In this document: positions 19,400 through 28,544 of the stretch, piece by piece
Position numbering within the stretch: position 1 is the first letter of the stretch
Layout of the letters: every line of letters starts with the position of its first letter
Source: Fischerella sp. CENA71
GTDB lineage: Bacteria > Cyanobacteriota > Cyanobacteriia > Cyanobacteriales > Nostocaceae
Length of the DNA stretch: 64,000 bases
Direction of reading: 5' to 3'
NCBI GenBank assembly: GCA_024239075.1
Contig: JANBVI010000020.1
Span: forward strand, 186,001-250,000
The notes under the pieces: model-generated
What the model was told of the DNA's origin: nothing
What the model saw: the letters and a program-made list of their open reading frames with translations, nothing else
Database searches by the model: none
Position numbers and translations under genes: made by a program

Positions 19400-20356
19400 A
19401 TGTCCAATAGTCCGTTGATTCCTCAGCCAAATTCCGATGATGCACAAGAAGCTGATTTGACACCGCTAACAGAAGCAACCATTCAACGTGCAAAAGAAGG
19501 TGTTGCTTATGCACGCGATCGCCATACTAATGAAATTATCCGCCAAGCACTACAGGAAGCGGAAGCAATTGCGGAAGGTGCTTCGGAACATAAAGTTAGT
19601 GGTGAAATACGGCGAAAGGTAATACGGACTCTCATCCATAGTTTATTCCGGGTAAAAGTTGAGTTTTCAGAACGGATTCCTACTCAACCAGTGTTAATTG
19701 CAGCTAACCATCTCAATCATATTGATCCGTTTTTATTACTATCAGAATTACCCGCACATCCCTACAGCTATATTTTTGGCGATGCTCGCACTCTTTATAA
19801 TCAGTGGTGGAAACGACAATTTCTACATTTGGCTAAGGGAGTCATACCTATAGAACGGATTTGGAAAGAAGAATTAGCAGTAATACAAGCTGCGAAAACT
19901 GGACATAAAGATTTAGTTGAATTAGCAGATGCTATAGAAAAATATGTCCCCACAGGTAACTCTATAGAATTTATGCGACGCTTAGATCGTATTGTTCAAG
20001 GCATTTTTGCTCGTGGGGAAAGTATAATTCTATTTCCAGAAGGAAGACTGGGCAATGTCGAAGCTCAGTTATTTGTTCCTCTCAAACGCGGTGTTGCTAT
20101 TTATGCTTTACGTTCTGGAGTGCCAATTTTACCTGTAGCTTTAATTGGTACACAAGATTTATATTTTTACAAACAATTAACTGTTCGATTTGGCGAACCA
20201 ATTATTTCCCCGCAATCTAGTCGTCCCAAAGCACAACAAATAAAAGCAATAGTAGATCAGTTAGAAGCAGCATTGACAGATTTATTACCGAAAGATTATC
20301 AAGAACCGAAAGAACCCAAGTTATTACATCACTTTCTTAATCATATGTTTTGGTAA
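19400..20356 (+). CDS. PlsC-like lysophospholipid acyltransferase family protein
   Basis: 318 aa. The acyltransferase core has the catalytic HX4D in NHLNHIDPF (~residues 110-118), the substrate-binding LFPEGRLGN (~214) and ALIGTQDLYFY downstream. It is longer than bacterial PlsC (~240 aa) because of an N-terminal ~80-residue extension rich in charged helix (EATIQRAKEGVAYARDRHT) and an insert between the HX4D and FPEGR blocks. It probably transfers acyl groups to lysophosphatidate or a related lipid at the membrane face; specificity is unclear. Confidence 0.85.
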   Translation: MSNSPLIPQPNSDDAQEADLTPLTEATIQRAKEGVAYARDRHTNEIIRQALQEAEAIAEGASEHKVSGEIRRKVIRTLIHSLFRVKVEFSERIPTQPVLIAANHLNHIDPFLLLSELPAHPYSYIFGDARTLYNQWWKRQFLHLAKGVIPIERIWKEELAVIQAAKTGHKDLVELADAIEKYVPTGNSIEFMRRLDRIVQGIFARGESIILFPEGRLGNVEAQLFVPLKRGVAIYALRSGVPILPVALIGTQDLYFYKQLTVRFGEPIISPQSSRPKAQQIKAIVDQLEAALTDLLPKDYQEPKEPKLLHHFLNHMFW

Positions 20357-20808
20357 TCTTTAATTCTTGTTCTGTAGAATTAACACATTTTGGACTACTC
20401 TGTCGAGTAGACACCTAGACGGACGAAGTCCGGCTTCTCATAGAGTAGCGGCTACTTGCACGCCTGTCGCTAACGCACCTACCAGGTAGCCGCACTTCGG
20501 TGCGTTTATGGATTTTAGATTATCCGACAGATAAATCTGTTTGCTCTGTACCTTGCTCAGAATTATCAGTCATAAATACATGTTTTTTATGATCTTCGTG
20601 AAATTAATTATTGGTTCGTATTCCAATTTTATCAATTCACTTGCAGGGTAAAACTTGCAAAGTTTTTTAACAATAAGATCCCCGATTTATTCAAGAAGTC
20701 GGGAACTGACTCTCTTAATTTTTACCATTCATTTAGGATTGCTATAATAAAATTATAAACAATAGCAGATTATATAAGCTTACTGAAATTTATTACTTCA
20801 ATCCAAAT
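20357..20808. other. Gene-free spacer with nested palindromes
   Basis: Holds the palindrome cluster at 20402-20505 and an ATCCCCGA...AAGTCGGGAA hairpin at ~20680-20703 related to the element at 57412-57470. The last ~80 bp should carry the promoter of the DUF711 gene. Confidence 0.5.
20402..20505. repeat. Cluster of nested short palindromes
   Basis: Contains CGGACGAAGTCCG, a GCGGCTAC (20448-20455) / GTAGCCGC (20486-20493) pair and CGCACTTCGGTGCG (20491-20504). It is GC-richer than its surroundings and has no open frame. Confidence 0.65.
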
Positions 20809-21960
20809 ATGAAAATTAGAACTATTACAACAGGTATTTCCTTAGCTTCACCCAAGGAAAAAGATAAGATTAGGCAAGCAGCAGAGTTCAATCAACAAGC
20901 AAAAATTTTGTTTGAACAATTTGGTAACGAAGTTCAAACAACTAGAATAGCGACAAATTCATGGGAAGAATATCTACATGATTTATCTCCCAAAGAAATT
21001 GTAAAAACTATTCAAAATTTAGAAAAATTTTGTGACGAACTTAATATCAATTTTTTTAATATTGGATATGCTAGCAGTCCTGAAAAAATTGCCCTCATTC
21101 CAGAAATAAAGAAAAGTACATCTTTAATTTTTTCTTCATCTAAAATTGGCGACCAAGAAACTGGTATTAACTATGAAAGTATTTTAGAATCTGCAAAAAC
21201 AATTAAACGTATTTCTCAAGAAACTGAAAATGGTTATGGCAACTTTCGATTTTGTGCTTGGGCAAATTGTAGCTCAACCATACCATTCTTCCCTGCTGCA
21301 TACCATGAAGGTAATACATCTTTTGCTCTTGGTATAGAGTGCAGCGATTTAGTAATGAAAAGTTTTGCTACAGCAAACAATGATATTCAATTAGCAGAAA
21401 ACAATCTCCAATTATTGTTAAAAGAAGAATTAAATAAAATAGCAGATATTGGTGAAAAAATATCTGCACAATTTGGTGTTAATTATAACGGTATTGATAC
21501 ATCATTAGCACCACCTTTAGAGCGACAAGAAAGTATTGCTTTTGCTTATGAAAAACTGATGAATAGCAAATTTGGCTATCAAGGAACACTAACAGTTTCT
21601 GGGATGTTGACTCGTGTTTTAAAAAGTGTACCAGTCAAAATCTGTGGTTATTCTGGTTTGATGCTTCCTGTTTGCGAAGATGTAGGTTTAGCAGCCAGAG
21701 CAAACGAACAAACTTATGATATTACTAATTTACTATTGTACTCAGCTGTTTGTGGTTGTGGACTTGATACAGTTCCCATCCCTGGTAATATTTCTACAGA
21801 AAAGATTGCAGCAATATTAATGGATATAGCAACTTTAGCCATCAAGCTAGATAAGCCATTATCAGCAAGATTATTTCCAATTCCAGGAAAAGAAGCAGGG
21901 GAAATGACTGCTTTCAATTCCCCATATCTTGTTGATTGCCAAATATTTGCTGTTAATTAA
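20809..21960 (+). CDS. DUF711 family protein (UPF0210-like)
   Basis: 383-aa soluble protein of the DUF711 family. MKIRTITTGISLASPKEKDKIRQAAEFNQQA at the start and the C-terminal YSGLMLPVCEDVGLAARANEQTYDITNLLLYSAVCGCGLDTVPIPGNIS are diagnostic (described in parts). The structure is known for family members, but the reaction is not; glycyl-radical links proposed for relatives are not supported here. It converges on the 2OG-dioxygenase gene with a 42-bp gap holding a shared hairpin. Confidence 0.88.
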   Translation: MKIRTITTGISLASPKEKDKIRQAAEFNQQAKILFEQFGNEVQTTRIATNSWEEYLHDLSPKEIVKTIQNLEKFCDELNINFFNIGYASSPEKIALIPEIKKSTSLIFSSSKIGDQETGINYESILESAKTIKRISQETENGYGNFRFCAWANCSSTIPFFPAAYHEGNTSFALGIECSDLVMKSFATANNDIQLAENNLQLLLKEELNKIADIGEKISAQFGVNYNGIDTSLAPPLERQESIAFAYEKLMNSKFGYQGTLTVSGMLTRVLKSVPVKICGYSGLMLPVCEDVGLAARANEQTYDITNLLLYSAVCGCGLDTVPIPGNISTEKIAAILMDIATLAIKLDKPLSARLFPIPGKEAGEMTAFNSPYLVDCQIFAVN

Positions 21961-21975
21961 ATTGGTTGTTATTTA

Positions 21976-22002
21976 TTGGTTGGTATTTATCTTACCAACC
22001 AA
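21976..22002. terminator. Shared bidirectional terminator-like hairpin
   Basis: Perfect 10-bp stem TTGGTTGGTA / TACCAACCAA with a 7-nt loop. It lies between the facing stop codons of DUF711 (ends 21960) and the dioxygenase (stop begins 22003). It lacks long T-runs, so termination strength is uncertain. Confidence 0.65.
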
Positions 22003-22671
22003 CTAATCAGAAAGCAAGCTTGGCGAAGTTAGTACAAAAACATCCCTTGTTCCTACACTGTCTGCTATAGGTTTAATCGGAGTGGTAAAGTGAAAGAATT
22101 GATGGTCATTTATCAGTAATAATTCTCCTGGGTAGAGAATTTTATTGAAAACGGGCTTTTCTTTCTTAGCAGTATATAAATGGGTTTCTCCACCTTGAAT
22201 ATTGTTTCTATCAACAGAAAAGATACCGATAAAATCAGTCCCATCTCTATGAATACCTTCAGGTGCAGGATTACCAAAATTATCTGGTGAACAACTAGTT
22301 CTGATTTGATGCACTCCGATTTCTGCTTCTGGATGCAGTTTACAAGAATCACTAAATGCTAAAACTAGGTTTTTAAATATATCTAGTTCTATGAGTGCAT
22401 CATCTAATTCTGCAAACTCTCTTTTGATATCACCTACTAAGGGATTATAATCTTTGCTTTGAAACAGATAACCATGAGGTAATTTGATTAACCTATCTTT
22501 AGAAACTATAAAACGCGATAGCCTTCTAGTACGATAGTTACCTTTAATATAAGGGTCAACAGGTAAGTTATTAAAAAATGGTTGGAAACCTTCTGTAGTT
22601 ATTGAGTTTACCTTGCGTAGGGTAAATAAAAAGGCATATTCCAATTCTGTTGATCCCAGGACTTTTTGCAT
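22003..22671 (-). CDS. 2-oxoglutarate/Fe(II)-dependent dioxygenase family protein
   Basis: 222 aa, of the 2OG-Fe dioxygenase family (Pfam 2OG-Fe_Oxy_2) that includes bacterial free-amino-acid hydroxylases such as isoleucine dioxygenase. The iron triad is visible: H141-X-D143 in GIHRDGTDF and H194 in NDHQFFHFTTPI, with R209 a likely 2-oxoglutarate ligand. The substrate is unknown; an amino acid or small peptide is the best inference from the family. No natural-product cluster surrounds it. Confidence 0.82.
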   Translation of the reverse strand: MQKVLGSTELEYAFLFTLRKVNSITTEGFQPFFNNLPVDPYIKGNYRTRRLSRFIVSKDRLIKLPHGYLFQSKDYNPLVGDIKREFAELDDALIELDIFKNLVLAFSDSCKLHPEAEIGVHQIRTSCSPDNFGNPAPEGIHRDGTDFIGIFSVDRNNIQGGETHLYTAKKEKPVFNKILYPGELLLINDHQFFHFTTPIKPIADSVGTRDVFVLTSPSLLSD

Positions 22672-23077
22672 ACGATTTTTCTCCTGGTATATTGATCTTC
22701 TTCCTATCCTTCCCTGTTTTATTCCTTGAGGAAGGCTTATATTTCCTAGTGTATGCTATTTTTTATGAAAATGTCGTTAAGTAGACTACAAAAAATGTCA
22801 TTTTATGATATAGAGAACTGAAACCTATTGATATAGGAAGCAAAGAGAATTAAGAATTTTGTTAATACTGTTGACATGAAGTCAAGGTATGACAAATATG
22901 ATGTTTTTAGATATCGACCACCGATATACATGGGTGGATATAGTCTGTTTGGAATGAAGCGATCGCTTCTAGTAGTCCGCCACACCAACTTTGTGGGGTT
23001 CGTAGTGAGGACTAAAGCGCTCACTACGAACCCGGTTACAGAGCAAGCTGAAAAATCCAAAATTGTTTGACTTTGGC
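22672..23077. other. Gene-free spacer with a 14-bp-stem palindrome
   Basis: Upstream of the dioxygenase gene and downstream of the YidD-like gene. It includes a HIP1-centred palindrome (AAGCGATCGCTT, ~22967) and the repeat at 22996-23033. Two short open frames here overlap the repeats and are not called. Confidence 0.5.
22996..23033. repeat. Palindromic repeat, GGGTTCGTAGTGAG stem
   Basis: Perfect 14-bp inverted repeat GGGTTCGTAGTGAG / CTCACTACGAACCC with a 10-nt loop containing AAAGCG. It is typical of dispersed palindromes in filamentous cyanobacteria. Confidence 0.8.
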
Positions 23078-23383
23078 TTAAATCGGTATACAACAAGGAA
23101 TTACAATACACCCACTTTCTGCACGTTGACTTTGCAGAGTTTGAGCAGCTATTTTACAGGCTTTGAATCTTTGGGGAACCATTTGTATAGCTGTGAGCAA
23201 ATTCTGGTTAATCAGTTGGCGTTTGATGTAGTCAGAGCAAGACTCACCCCCATAAAGCAATCGATGGGGACAGGAAAAACCTTTGTGAGGGGAAAGACGC
23301 TTTTGATAGGTATTGAGTGATGCGATCGCAACCTGACTTGCAAAAGTCTCAAGAGTACTAACTGACATAAGAAAAATAGTCAT
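23078..23383 (-). CDS. YidD family protein (membrane protein insertion efficiency factor type)
   Basis: 101 aa. The family core YQKRLSPHKGFSCPHRLLYGGESCSDYIKRQL matches the YidD pattern of SPxKGF-C-H-R then SCSxY, in parts at ~residues 26-57. Unlike standard YidD it has a longer cysteine-bearing tail (KACKIAAQTLQSQRAESGCIVIPCC) and is not next to rnpA/yidC. It is probably one of the paralogs many cyanobacteria carry. YidD is thought to sit at the membrane and aid insertion; that role is inference for this copy. The start may be the ATG at 23368. Confidence 0.75.
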   Translation of the reverse strand: MTIFLMSVSTLETFASQVAIASLNTYQKRLSPHKGFSCPHRLLYGGESCSDYIKRQLINQNLLTAIQMVPQRFKACKIAAQTLQSQRAESGCIVIPCCIPI

Positions 23384-23538
23384 CTAAACTACCACTCAAT
23401 CTTCTATCCCACGCCAATCTCTATTACTCTATCAACAGGTTTAATTTGCAAACTGGTTCTCATCGGCTGGTGTGAATAAAATTTGACTAAAATTTGACTA
23501 AAATCAAATATTGCTGAACTCCATTCCCAATCAAGATT

Positions 23539-24378
23539 ATGAGTTTTTCCAGCCGTAATTCACTCTTCAAAAACATCGGCACGTACATTATATTAAGTGC
23601 GATCGCATTAACAACGCTTTTCCCTCTATTTTGGCTCTTAAGTACTGCACTCAAATCTCAAAGTGAAAATATCTTTCAGTCACCACCGCAGTTACTACCA
23701 AGTCAGCCAACTTTGGAAAACTTTGTTAACGTTTGGCAATCTAATCCTTTCGGACAATATCTAGTCAATAGTACTTTTGTTGCTGTACTGACTGTCGGAT
23801 TAAATTTACTATTTTGCGCTTTAGCTGCTTATCCCTTAGCTAGACTTTCATTTGCGGGAAGAGACTGGATTTTTATCGCGATTATTTCCACAATTATGAT
23901 TCCGTTTCAAATCGTGATGATTCCCCTTTATATTTTGACAGTCCAGTTGGGCTTAAGAAATACCTACTTAGGAATGATTTTTCCTAGCCTAGCTTCTGCT
24001 TTTGGGATTTTTCTCTTGCGACAAGCTTTTATGAGTGTCCCCAAAGAAATGGAAGAAGCAGCACGTATGGACGGCTGTTCAGAATTGGGTATATGGTGGT
24101 ACGTCATGTTACCCGCAGTTCGTCCTGCATTAGTTACTCTAGCAATTTTCGTTTTTATCGGTTCTTGGAGTGATTTTTTGTGGCCTCTAATTGTTATTCA
24201 AGATGAAAGTTTGTATACCCTACCTTTAGGTGTAGCGAAATTAGCGGGTACTTTTTCTCTTGATTGGCGATTAGTAGCTGCTGGCTCAGTAATTTCTATT
24301 GTTCCAGTCATGCTGTTATTTTTATTTTTACAACGCTACATTGTACCCACAGAAACTGGTAGCGGCGTGAAAGGATGA
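23539..24378 (+). CDS. Carbohydrate ABC transporter permease (MalG/UgpE-like)
   Basis: 279-aa inner-membrane permease with six predicted helices. The cytoplasmic EAA loop is clear: EEAARMDGCSELGIWWYVMLPAVRP. The tail QRYIVPTETGSGVKG matches MalG-class subunits of sugar importers. No MalF-type partner, binding protein or ATPase is adjacent; in cyanobacteria these are often scattered. The sugar is unknown. Confidence 0.92.
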   Translation: MSFSSRNSLFKNIGTYIILSAIALTTLFPLFWLLSTALKSQSENIFQSPPQLLPSQPTLENFVNVWQSNPFGQYLVNSTFVAVLTVGLNLLFCALAAYPLARLSFAGRDWIFIAIISTIMIPFQIVMIPLYILTVQLGLRNTYLGMIFPSLASAFGIFLLRQAFMSVPKEMEEAARMDGCSELGIWWYVMLPAVRPALVTLAIFVFIGSWSDFLWPLIVIQDESLYTLPLGVAKLAGTFSLDWRLVAAGSVISIVPVMLLFLFLQRYIVPTETGSGVKG

Positions 24379-24402
24379 AGCATAAGAATAAAAATCAGAA
24401 AT

Positions 24403-25104
24403 TTAACAGGCTCCATGTTTTTTGATTACTATCCATATCGTCTTAAAAATCAGACTCAAGTCGTACATAATTGACCACTTACGTTGGTAGTCTATGTCCA
24501 TGTTGACTATCTTCTCAAAGTCGGTGATGCTCGAGCGACCATTTGCTTGCCATTCTCCTGTCATACCTGGTTTGACTCGTAATCTTTGCCAGTGATGTAT
24601 TTGGTAGCGTATTACTTCATCAGGAGTAGGTGGGCGAGTACCGACTAAACTCATCTCCCCTCGCAAAACATTCCAAAATTGAGGAAATTCATCTAAACTA
24701 GTTCGACGTAAAAATTTACCTACACGGGTGATGCGTGGATCTTCAGTAGATTTAAAGATGTAACCCGTTGATTCATTTTTTACTAAATGCTTGAGTTTAT
24801 CTGCACCAACAATCATAGAGCGGAACTTCCACATCCGAAAGGTACGCCCGTTCAAACCACAGCGAATTTGACTATAAAATAGGGGACCAGGATCATCAAA
24901 AAATGTGGCAATTGCAATAGGTATAATCAATATTGCTGTGATCACTAGACCAATAATCGCTCCTAGTATATCAATGATTCTTTTAGTAATGCTTTTGACA
25001 GAAGAATGTGATGGTTGTGGGAGAAATTGAGTTGAGTTTGAATATCTTATAAAGAAGGAATTATCAGTCTGAGGACATTCTTCATTAGAACTAAAATCAA
25101 ACAC
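24403..25104 (-). CDS. Polyprenyl-phosphate sugar-1-phosphate transferase (WcaJ/PglC-like)
   Basis: 233 aa. One N-terminal helix (RIIDILGAIIGLVITAILIIPIAIATF) is followed by the catalytic domain of the bacterial sugar transferase family. Motifs include DDPGPLFYSQIRCGLNGRTF, MWKFRSM, ITRVGKFLRRTSLDEFPQFWNVLRGEMSLVGTRPP and VKPGMTGEWQANGRS (described in parts). It starts polysaccharide repeat units on undecaprenyl phosphate. It resembles initiators of exopolysaccharide synthesis, including the type used for the heterocyst envelope, but no other polysaccharide genes flank it, so the product is unknown. Confidence 0.9.
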   Translation of the reverse strand: MFDFSSNEECPQTDNSFFIRYSNSTQFLPQPSHSSVKSITKRIIDILGAIIGLVITAILIIPIAIATFFDDPGPLFYSQIRCGLNGRTFRMWKFRSMIVGADKLKHLVKNESTGYIFKSTEDPRITRVGKFLRRTSLDEFPQFWNVLRGEMSLVGTRPPTPDEVIRYQIHHWQRLRVKPGMTGEWQANGRSSITDFEKIVNMDIDYQRKWSIMYDLSLIFKTIWIVIKKHGAC

Positions 25105-25312
25105 AGATTTATTTCGGTTTTTACTTACTCAGTAGTTTATATGTAACTATAAACAATAACCATTTACACTGAGAAGCTAAAAATAAAAAATTTATACAAT
25201 CTTTGCAATTGAGTAGGGAAAATTTAAAGTACCTCTAGAGTGAAAGCAATTTACAAAATAAATTCTGGCAAACTGGTAATAGTGAAGCAACAAAGAACTA
25301 AGAGAATTTAAA

Positions 25313-25987
25313 TCAATCTTTTTTTAGCTTTGCTAGTGCATCTTCAGCAGCAGCTTTCTCAGCATCTTTTTTACTCCGTCCACTACCTATTCCATAAATT
25401 TTTTCACCAACAAACACCTGAGCAACAAATTCAGGTGCGTGAGTATAACCTCCTACCTGTTCTGTTACATATTTAGGTGGAGTGGGGGTAATATTCTTTT
25501 GCACCCACTCTTGAAAGCGATTTTTCGAGTCTACATTCGCCCGATTATCAACAATAATTTCTGGTACTGCATCAAACAATGGTTCTACAACAGCCCGAAT
25601 CGCCTCTATATCAGAATTTTTATCTAAATAATAAGCACCAACCACAGCTTCAAAGGTACTACTAAGCAAATTTGGATTTTGAAAGCCGCCATCGAGAATA
25701 GCACCTCTACCCAATCGCATTCTTAAGTCTAAACCTACCTCAATAGCGAACTTGGCTAGTTGCTTCTCATCTACCAACCCCGAACGCCGCCTGGTTAATT
25801 CATCTTCTCCTTTATCGGGATAACGGCAATAGAGATAATGACCACTGAGAAAATTGAGTAAAGCATCACCCAGAAATTCTAAGCGTTCGTTGTGTTCGCC
25901 TTCTGTTGGGTTTTCATGAACATAGGAACGATGGGTTAACGCTCGACGTAGGAGTTGATCATTATTAAATATGAGTAGTTTGTGCAT
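25313..25987 (-). CDS. rnc: Ribonuclease III
   Basis: 224-aa double-strand RNA endonuclease for rRNA and mRNA processing. The catalytic signature NERLEFLGDALLN is near residues 34-46, the second acidic cluster is in FEAVVGAYYLDK, and a C-terminal dsRNA-binding domain (~150-222) ends GSGRSKKDAEKAAAEDALAKL. Cyanobacteria often have two or three RNase III-like genes; this one is full length with both domains. Confidence 0.95.
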   Translation of the reverse strand: MHKLLIFNNDQLLRRALTHRSYVHENPTEGEHNERLEFLGDALLNFLSGHYLYCRYPDKGEDELTRRRSGLVDEKQLAKFAIEVGLDLRMRLGRGAILDGGFQNPNLLSSTFEAVVGAYYLDKNSDIEAIRAVVEPLFDAVPEIIVDNRANVDSKNRFQEWVQKNITPTPPKYVTEQVGGYTHAPEFVAQVFVGEKIYGIGSGRSKKDAEKAAAEDALAKLKKD

Positions 25988-26113
25988 TTTTATGTGTTGT
26001 CTTGTTGCGAAAATTGATTGTTGGGAAAGTTTACCGTATTCAGTGCTTGAGAGACTATAGTTTTTGATACAGGGCTAAAGGTAACTACTCTAACCCTGAC
26101 TAGAGTGGGAATT

Positions 26114-26136
26114 TTCATGATGACTGAGGTCATGAA
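26114..26136. promoter_or_regulatory. Dyad upstream of ftsH (possible operator)
   Basis: Perfect inverted repeat TTCATGA / TCATGAA with a 9-bp spacer. Its size suits a dimeric regulator, but no regulator is known to me for this sequence. Confidence 0.3.
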
Positions 26137-26435
26137 TAAAAGCATACAAAGCATAGGGAAGAATGCAAATTCCTAATTTTCGGTACCTTGTTTGGTGTTT
26201 TGTGACTTCCTTTTTTAATGCTTTGTATTAAAATTAAGTTAAATTTAATTAAGATTCTTTTTGGCGTTATGGTTGTGCCATCGCGCTTGAATCAGTCCAT
26301 TGTGGACAGTAAACAATTATTCAATTCCTTGATTGGGTACACAGAACCCAAACTCAGAAAGCTGATAATTGATAACTGCTCCCTGACTAACTGACTAACT
26401 GATAAAACAAAATGGATTTATAAATATCCGTTTCC

Positions 26436-26463
26436 TAGCGATATCGTGGGAATCACATCGCTA
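26436..26463 (+). promoter_or_regulatory. Dyad in the probable 5' leader of ftsH
   Basis: Inverted repeat TAGCGAT / ATCGCTA with a 14-nt loop, ending 36 bp before the start codon. It could be an mRNA hairpin or an operator. Confidence 0.3.
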
Positions 26464-26498
26464 ATTAGTTGTATATCGGCATCTAGAGGCAAAACAAG

Positions 26499-28385
26499 AT
26501 GAAATTCTCCTGGAGAGTCCTAGTTCTCTGGACATTGCCAGCTTTGGTAATTGGCTTTTTCTTCTGGCAGGGTGCATTTGCTGGTGCTCCTGCGGATATG
26601 GGTAGAAATACAGCCAGTACACGTATGACCTACGGTCGCTTTCTAGAATATTTAGACGCCAATCGCGTCACTAATGTAGATTTTTATGAAGGTGGCAGAA
26701 CAGCAATTGTGGAAGCTGTAGATCCGGATCTCGACAACCGTGTTCAACGGGTACGGGTTGATCTGCCTATTAACGCTCCTGAGCTAATTACCAAGCTCAA
26801 AGATAAAGGAGTGAGTTTTGATGCCCACCCGATGCGTAATGACGGTGCGATCTGGGGACTTTTAGGAAATCTAATTTTTCCAATCTTATTGATTACTGGA
26901 TTGTTCTTTTTGTTCCGTCGCTCCAGCAACTTGCCTGGTGGTCCCGGTCAAGCAATGAGCTTTGGCAAATCTAAAGCTCGTTTTCAAATGGAGGCCAAAA
27001 CAGGAGTTAAATTCGACGATGTTGCAGGAATCGAAGAAGCAAAAGAAGAACTCCAAGAAGTTGTCACTTTCCTCAAACAACCAGAAAAGTTTACAGCTGT
27101 TGGCGCTCGTATCCCCAAGGGAGTGCTGCTGGTAGGGCCTCCAGGAACTGGTAAGACTTTATTGGCAAAAGCGATCGCTGGAGAAGCAGGAGTTCCTTTC
27201 TTTAGCATCTCTGGTTCAGAATTCGTCGAGATGTTCGTGGGTGTGGGTGCGTCTCGTGTGCGTGACCTGTTCAAAAAAGCCAAAGACAACGCTCCATGTA
27301 TAATATTTATCGATGAAATCGATGCGGTAGGTAGACAACGGGGTGCTGGAATTGGCGGTGGTAACGATGAACGGGAACAAACCCTCAACCAACTACTGAC
27401 AGAGATGGATGGTTTTGAAGGTAACACTGGTATCATTATTATTGCTGCTACCAACCGTCCTGATGTATTGGACGCGGCGTTGTTACGTCCAGGACGTTTT
27501 GACAGACAAGTAACCGTCGATTCACCTGATATTAAAGGGCGTTTGGAAATTTTAAAAGTTCACGCTCGTAACAAGAAACTAGATCCCAGCGTGTCTTTAG
27601 ATGCGATCGCTCGTCGTACTCCTGGATTTACCGGAGCCGATTTAGCCAACCTCCTCAACGAAGCTGCGATTCTCACCGCTAGACGTCGTAAAGAAGGCAT
27701 CACCCTCACCGAAATTGATGATGCTGTGGATCGGGTGGTTGCTGGTATGGAAGGTACACCCCTGGTAGATAGCAAGAGCAAGCGTTTAATTGCTTACCAC
27801 GAAATTGGTCATGCTTTGGTGGGTACTGTCCTCAAAGATCATGATCCAGTACAAAAAGTTACTTTGATTCCACGAGGACAAGCACAGGGTTTGACCTGGT
27901 TTACCCCCTCTGAAGAAATGGGTTTGATTACTCGCTCTCAAATCAAAGCCAGAATTACAGGTGCTTTGGGTGGTCGTGCTGCTGAAGATGTGATTTTTGG
28001 TCGGGATGAAATTACCACTGGTGCCGGAAATGACTTACAACAAGTGAGTAACATGGCACGGCAAATGGTAACTCGTTTCGGAATGTCTGATTTAGGCCCC
28101 CTTTCCTTAGAAAGTCAGACAGGAGAAGTATTCTTGGGTCGAGATTGGATGACTCGTTCTGAATATTCGGAAGCGATCGCATCTCGGATCGATGCTCAAG
28201 TCCGCGCCATTGTTGAAGAATGTTATGACAACGCCAAGCGGATTATGCGTGACAATCGTACTCTCATGGATCGTTTAGTTGATCTGCTGATCGAGAAAGA
28301 AACTATCGACGGCGAACAATTCCGTCAGATTGTGGCTGAGTACACTGTTGTCCCCGAAAAACCTCAATTTACACCTATTCTCTAG
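26499..28385 (+). CDS. ftsH: ATP-dependent zinc metalloprotease FtsH
   Basis: 628-aa membrane AAA+ protease that removes damaged thylakoid or plasma-membrane proteins such as photosystem II D1. Two N-terminal transmembrane helices (~8-25 and ~120-138) flank a periplasmic/lumenal domain. The AAA module has Walker A GPPGTGKT (G213-T220), Walker B IIFIDEID, and the SRH region [17 protein letters not shown]. The zinc site is H434-E-I-G-H438, with the third ligand aspartate expected in the downstream GAGNDLQQ segment. Cyanobacteria have four FtsH paralogs; this resembles the thylakoid FtsH2/FtsH8-like group, but the exact subtype needs a tree. Confidence 0.95.
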   Translation: MKFSWRVLVLWTLPALVIGFFFWQGAFAGAPADMGRNTASTRMTYGRFLEYLDANRVTNVDFYEGGRTAIVEAVDPDLDNRVQRVRVDLPINAPELITKLKDKGVSFDAHPMRNDGAIWGLLGNLIFPILLITGLFFLFRRSSNLPGGPGQAMSFGKSKARFQMEAKTGVKFDDVAGIEEAKEELQEVVTFLKQPEKFTAVGARIPKGVLLVGPPGTGKTLLAKAIAGEAGVPFFSISGSEFVEMFVGVGASRVRDLFKKAKDNAPCIIFIDEIDAVGRQRGAGIGGGNDEREQTLNQLLTEMDGFEGNTGIIIIAATNRPDVLDAALLRPGRFDRQVTVDSPDIKGRLEILKVHARNKKLDPSVSLDAIARRTPGFTGADLANLLNEAAILTARRRKEGITLTEIDDAVDRVVAGMEGTPLVDSKSKRLIAYHEIGHALVGTVLKDHDPVQKVTLIPRGQAQGLTWFTPSEEMGLITRSQIKARITGALGGRAAEDVIFGRDEITTGAGNDLQQVSNMARQMVTRFGMSDLGPLSLESQTGEVFLGRDWMTRSEYSEAIASRIDAQVRAIVEECYDNAKRIMRDNRTLMDRLVDLLIEKETIDGEQFRQIVAEYTVVPEKPQFTPIL

Positions 28386-28420
28386 GTTTGTTTAGGTTTT
28401 TAAGTTTATAATTTTTTACT

Positions 28421-28449
28421 CCCCATGTTTATAAATAAAAAACATGGGG
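28421..28449 (+). terminator. ftsH terminator-like hairpin
   Basis: Perfect 10-bp stem CCCCATGTTT / AAACATGGGG with a 9-nt loop, 36 bp past the ftsH stop. It is followed by ATATTTATTT rather than a pure T-run. Confidence 0.65.
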
Positions 28450-28544
28450 ATATTTATTTAAAAGTTCGCTAGACTCTTAACCCTTGACTCTTGACTCTTG
28501 ATTGTTGACGATAAATTATTAACTATTAATTTCTTGTTAAATCT

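Larger units (their letters stand above)
25988..26498. other. Divergent spacer between rnc and ftsH with inverted repeats
   Basis: No gene. A TTCATGA-9-TCATGAA dyad lies at 26114-26136 and a TAGCGAT-14-ATCGCTA dyad at 26436-26463, the latter 36 bp before the ftsH ATG. CTGACTAA heptamer-like repeats occupy ~26383-26405. The region should hold both promoters. Confidence 0.5.

Noticed and set aside
22803-23111. Two overlapping small frames around the palindrome at 22996
   Set aside because: Both are created by the palindromic repeat and the HIP1 site; no conserved sequence.
26984-27454. 156-codon minus-strand frame inside ftsH
   Set aside because: Antisense to the AAA domain of ftsH; Ser/Thr/Pro/Ile-rich shadow.
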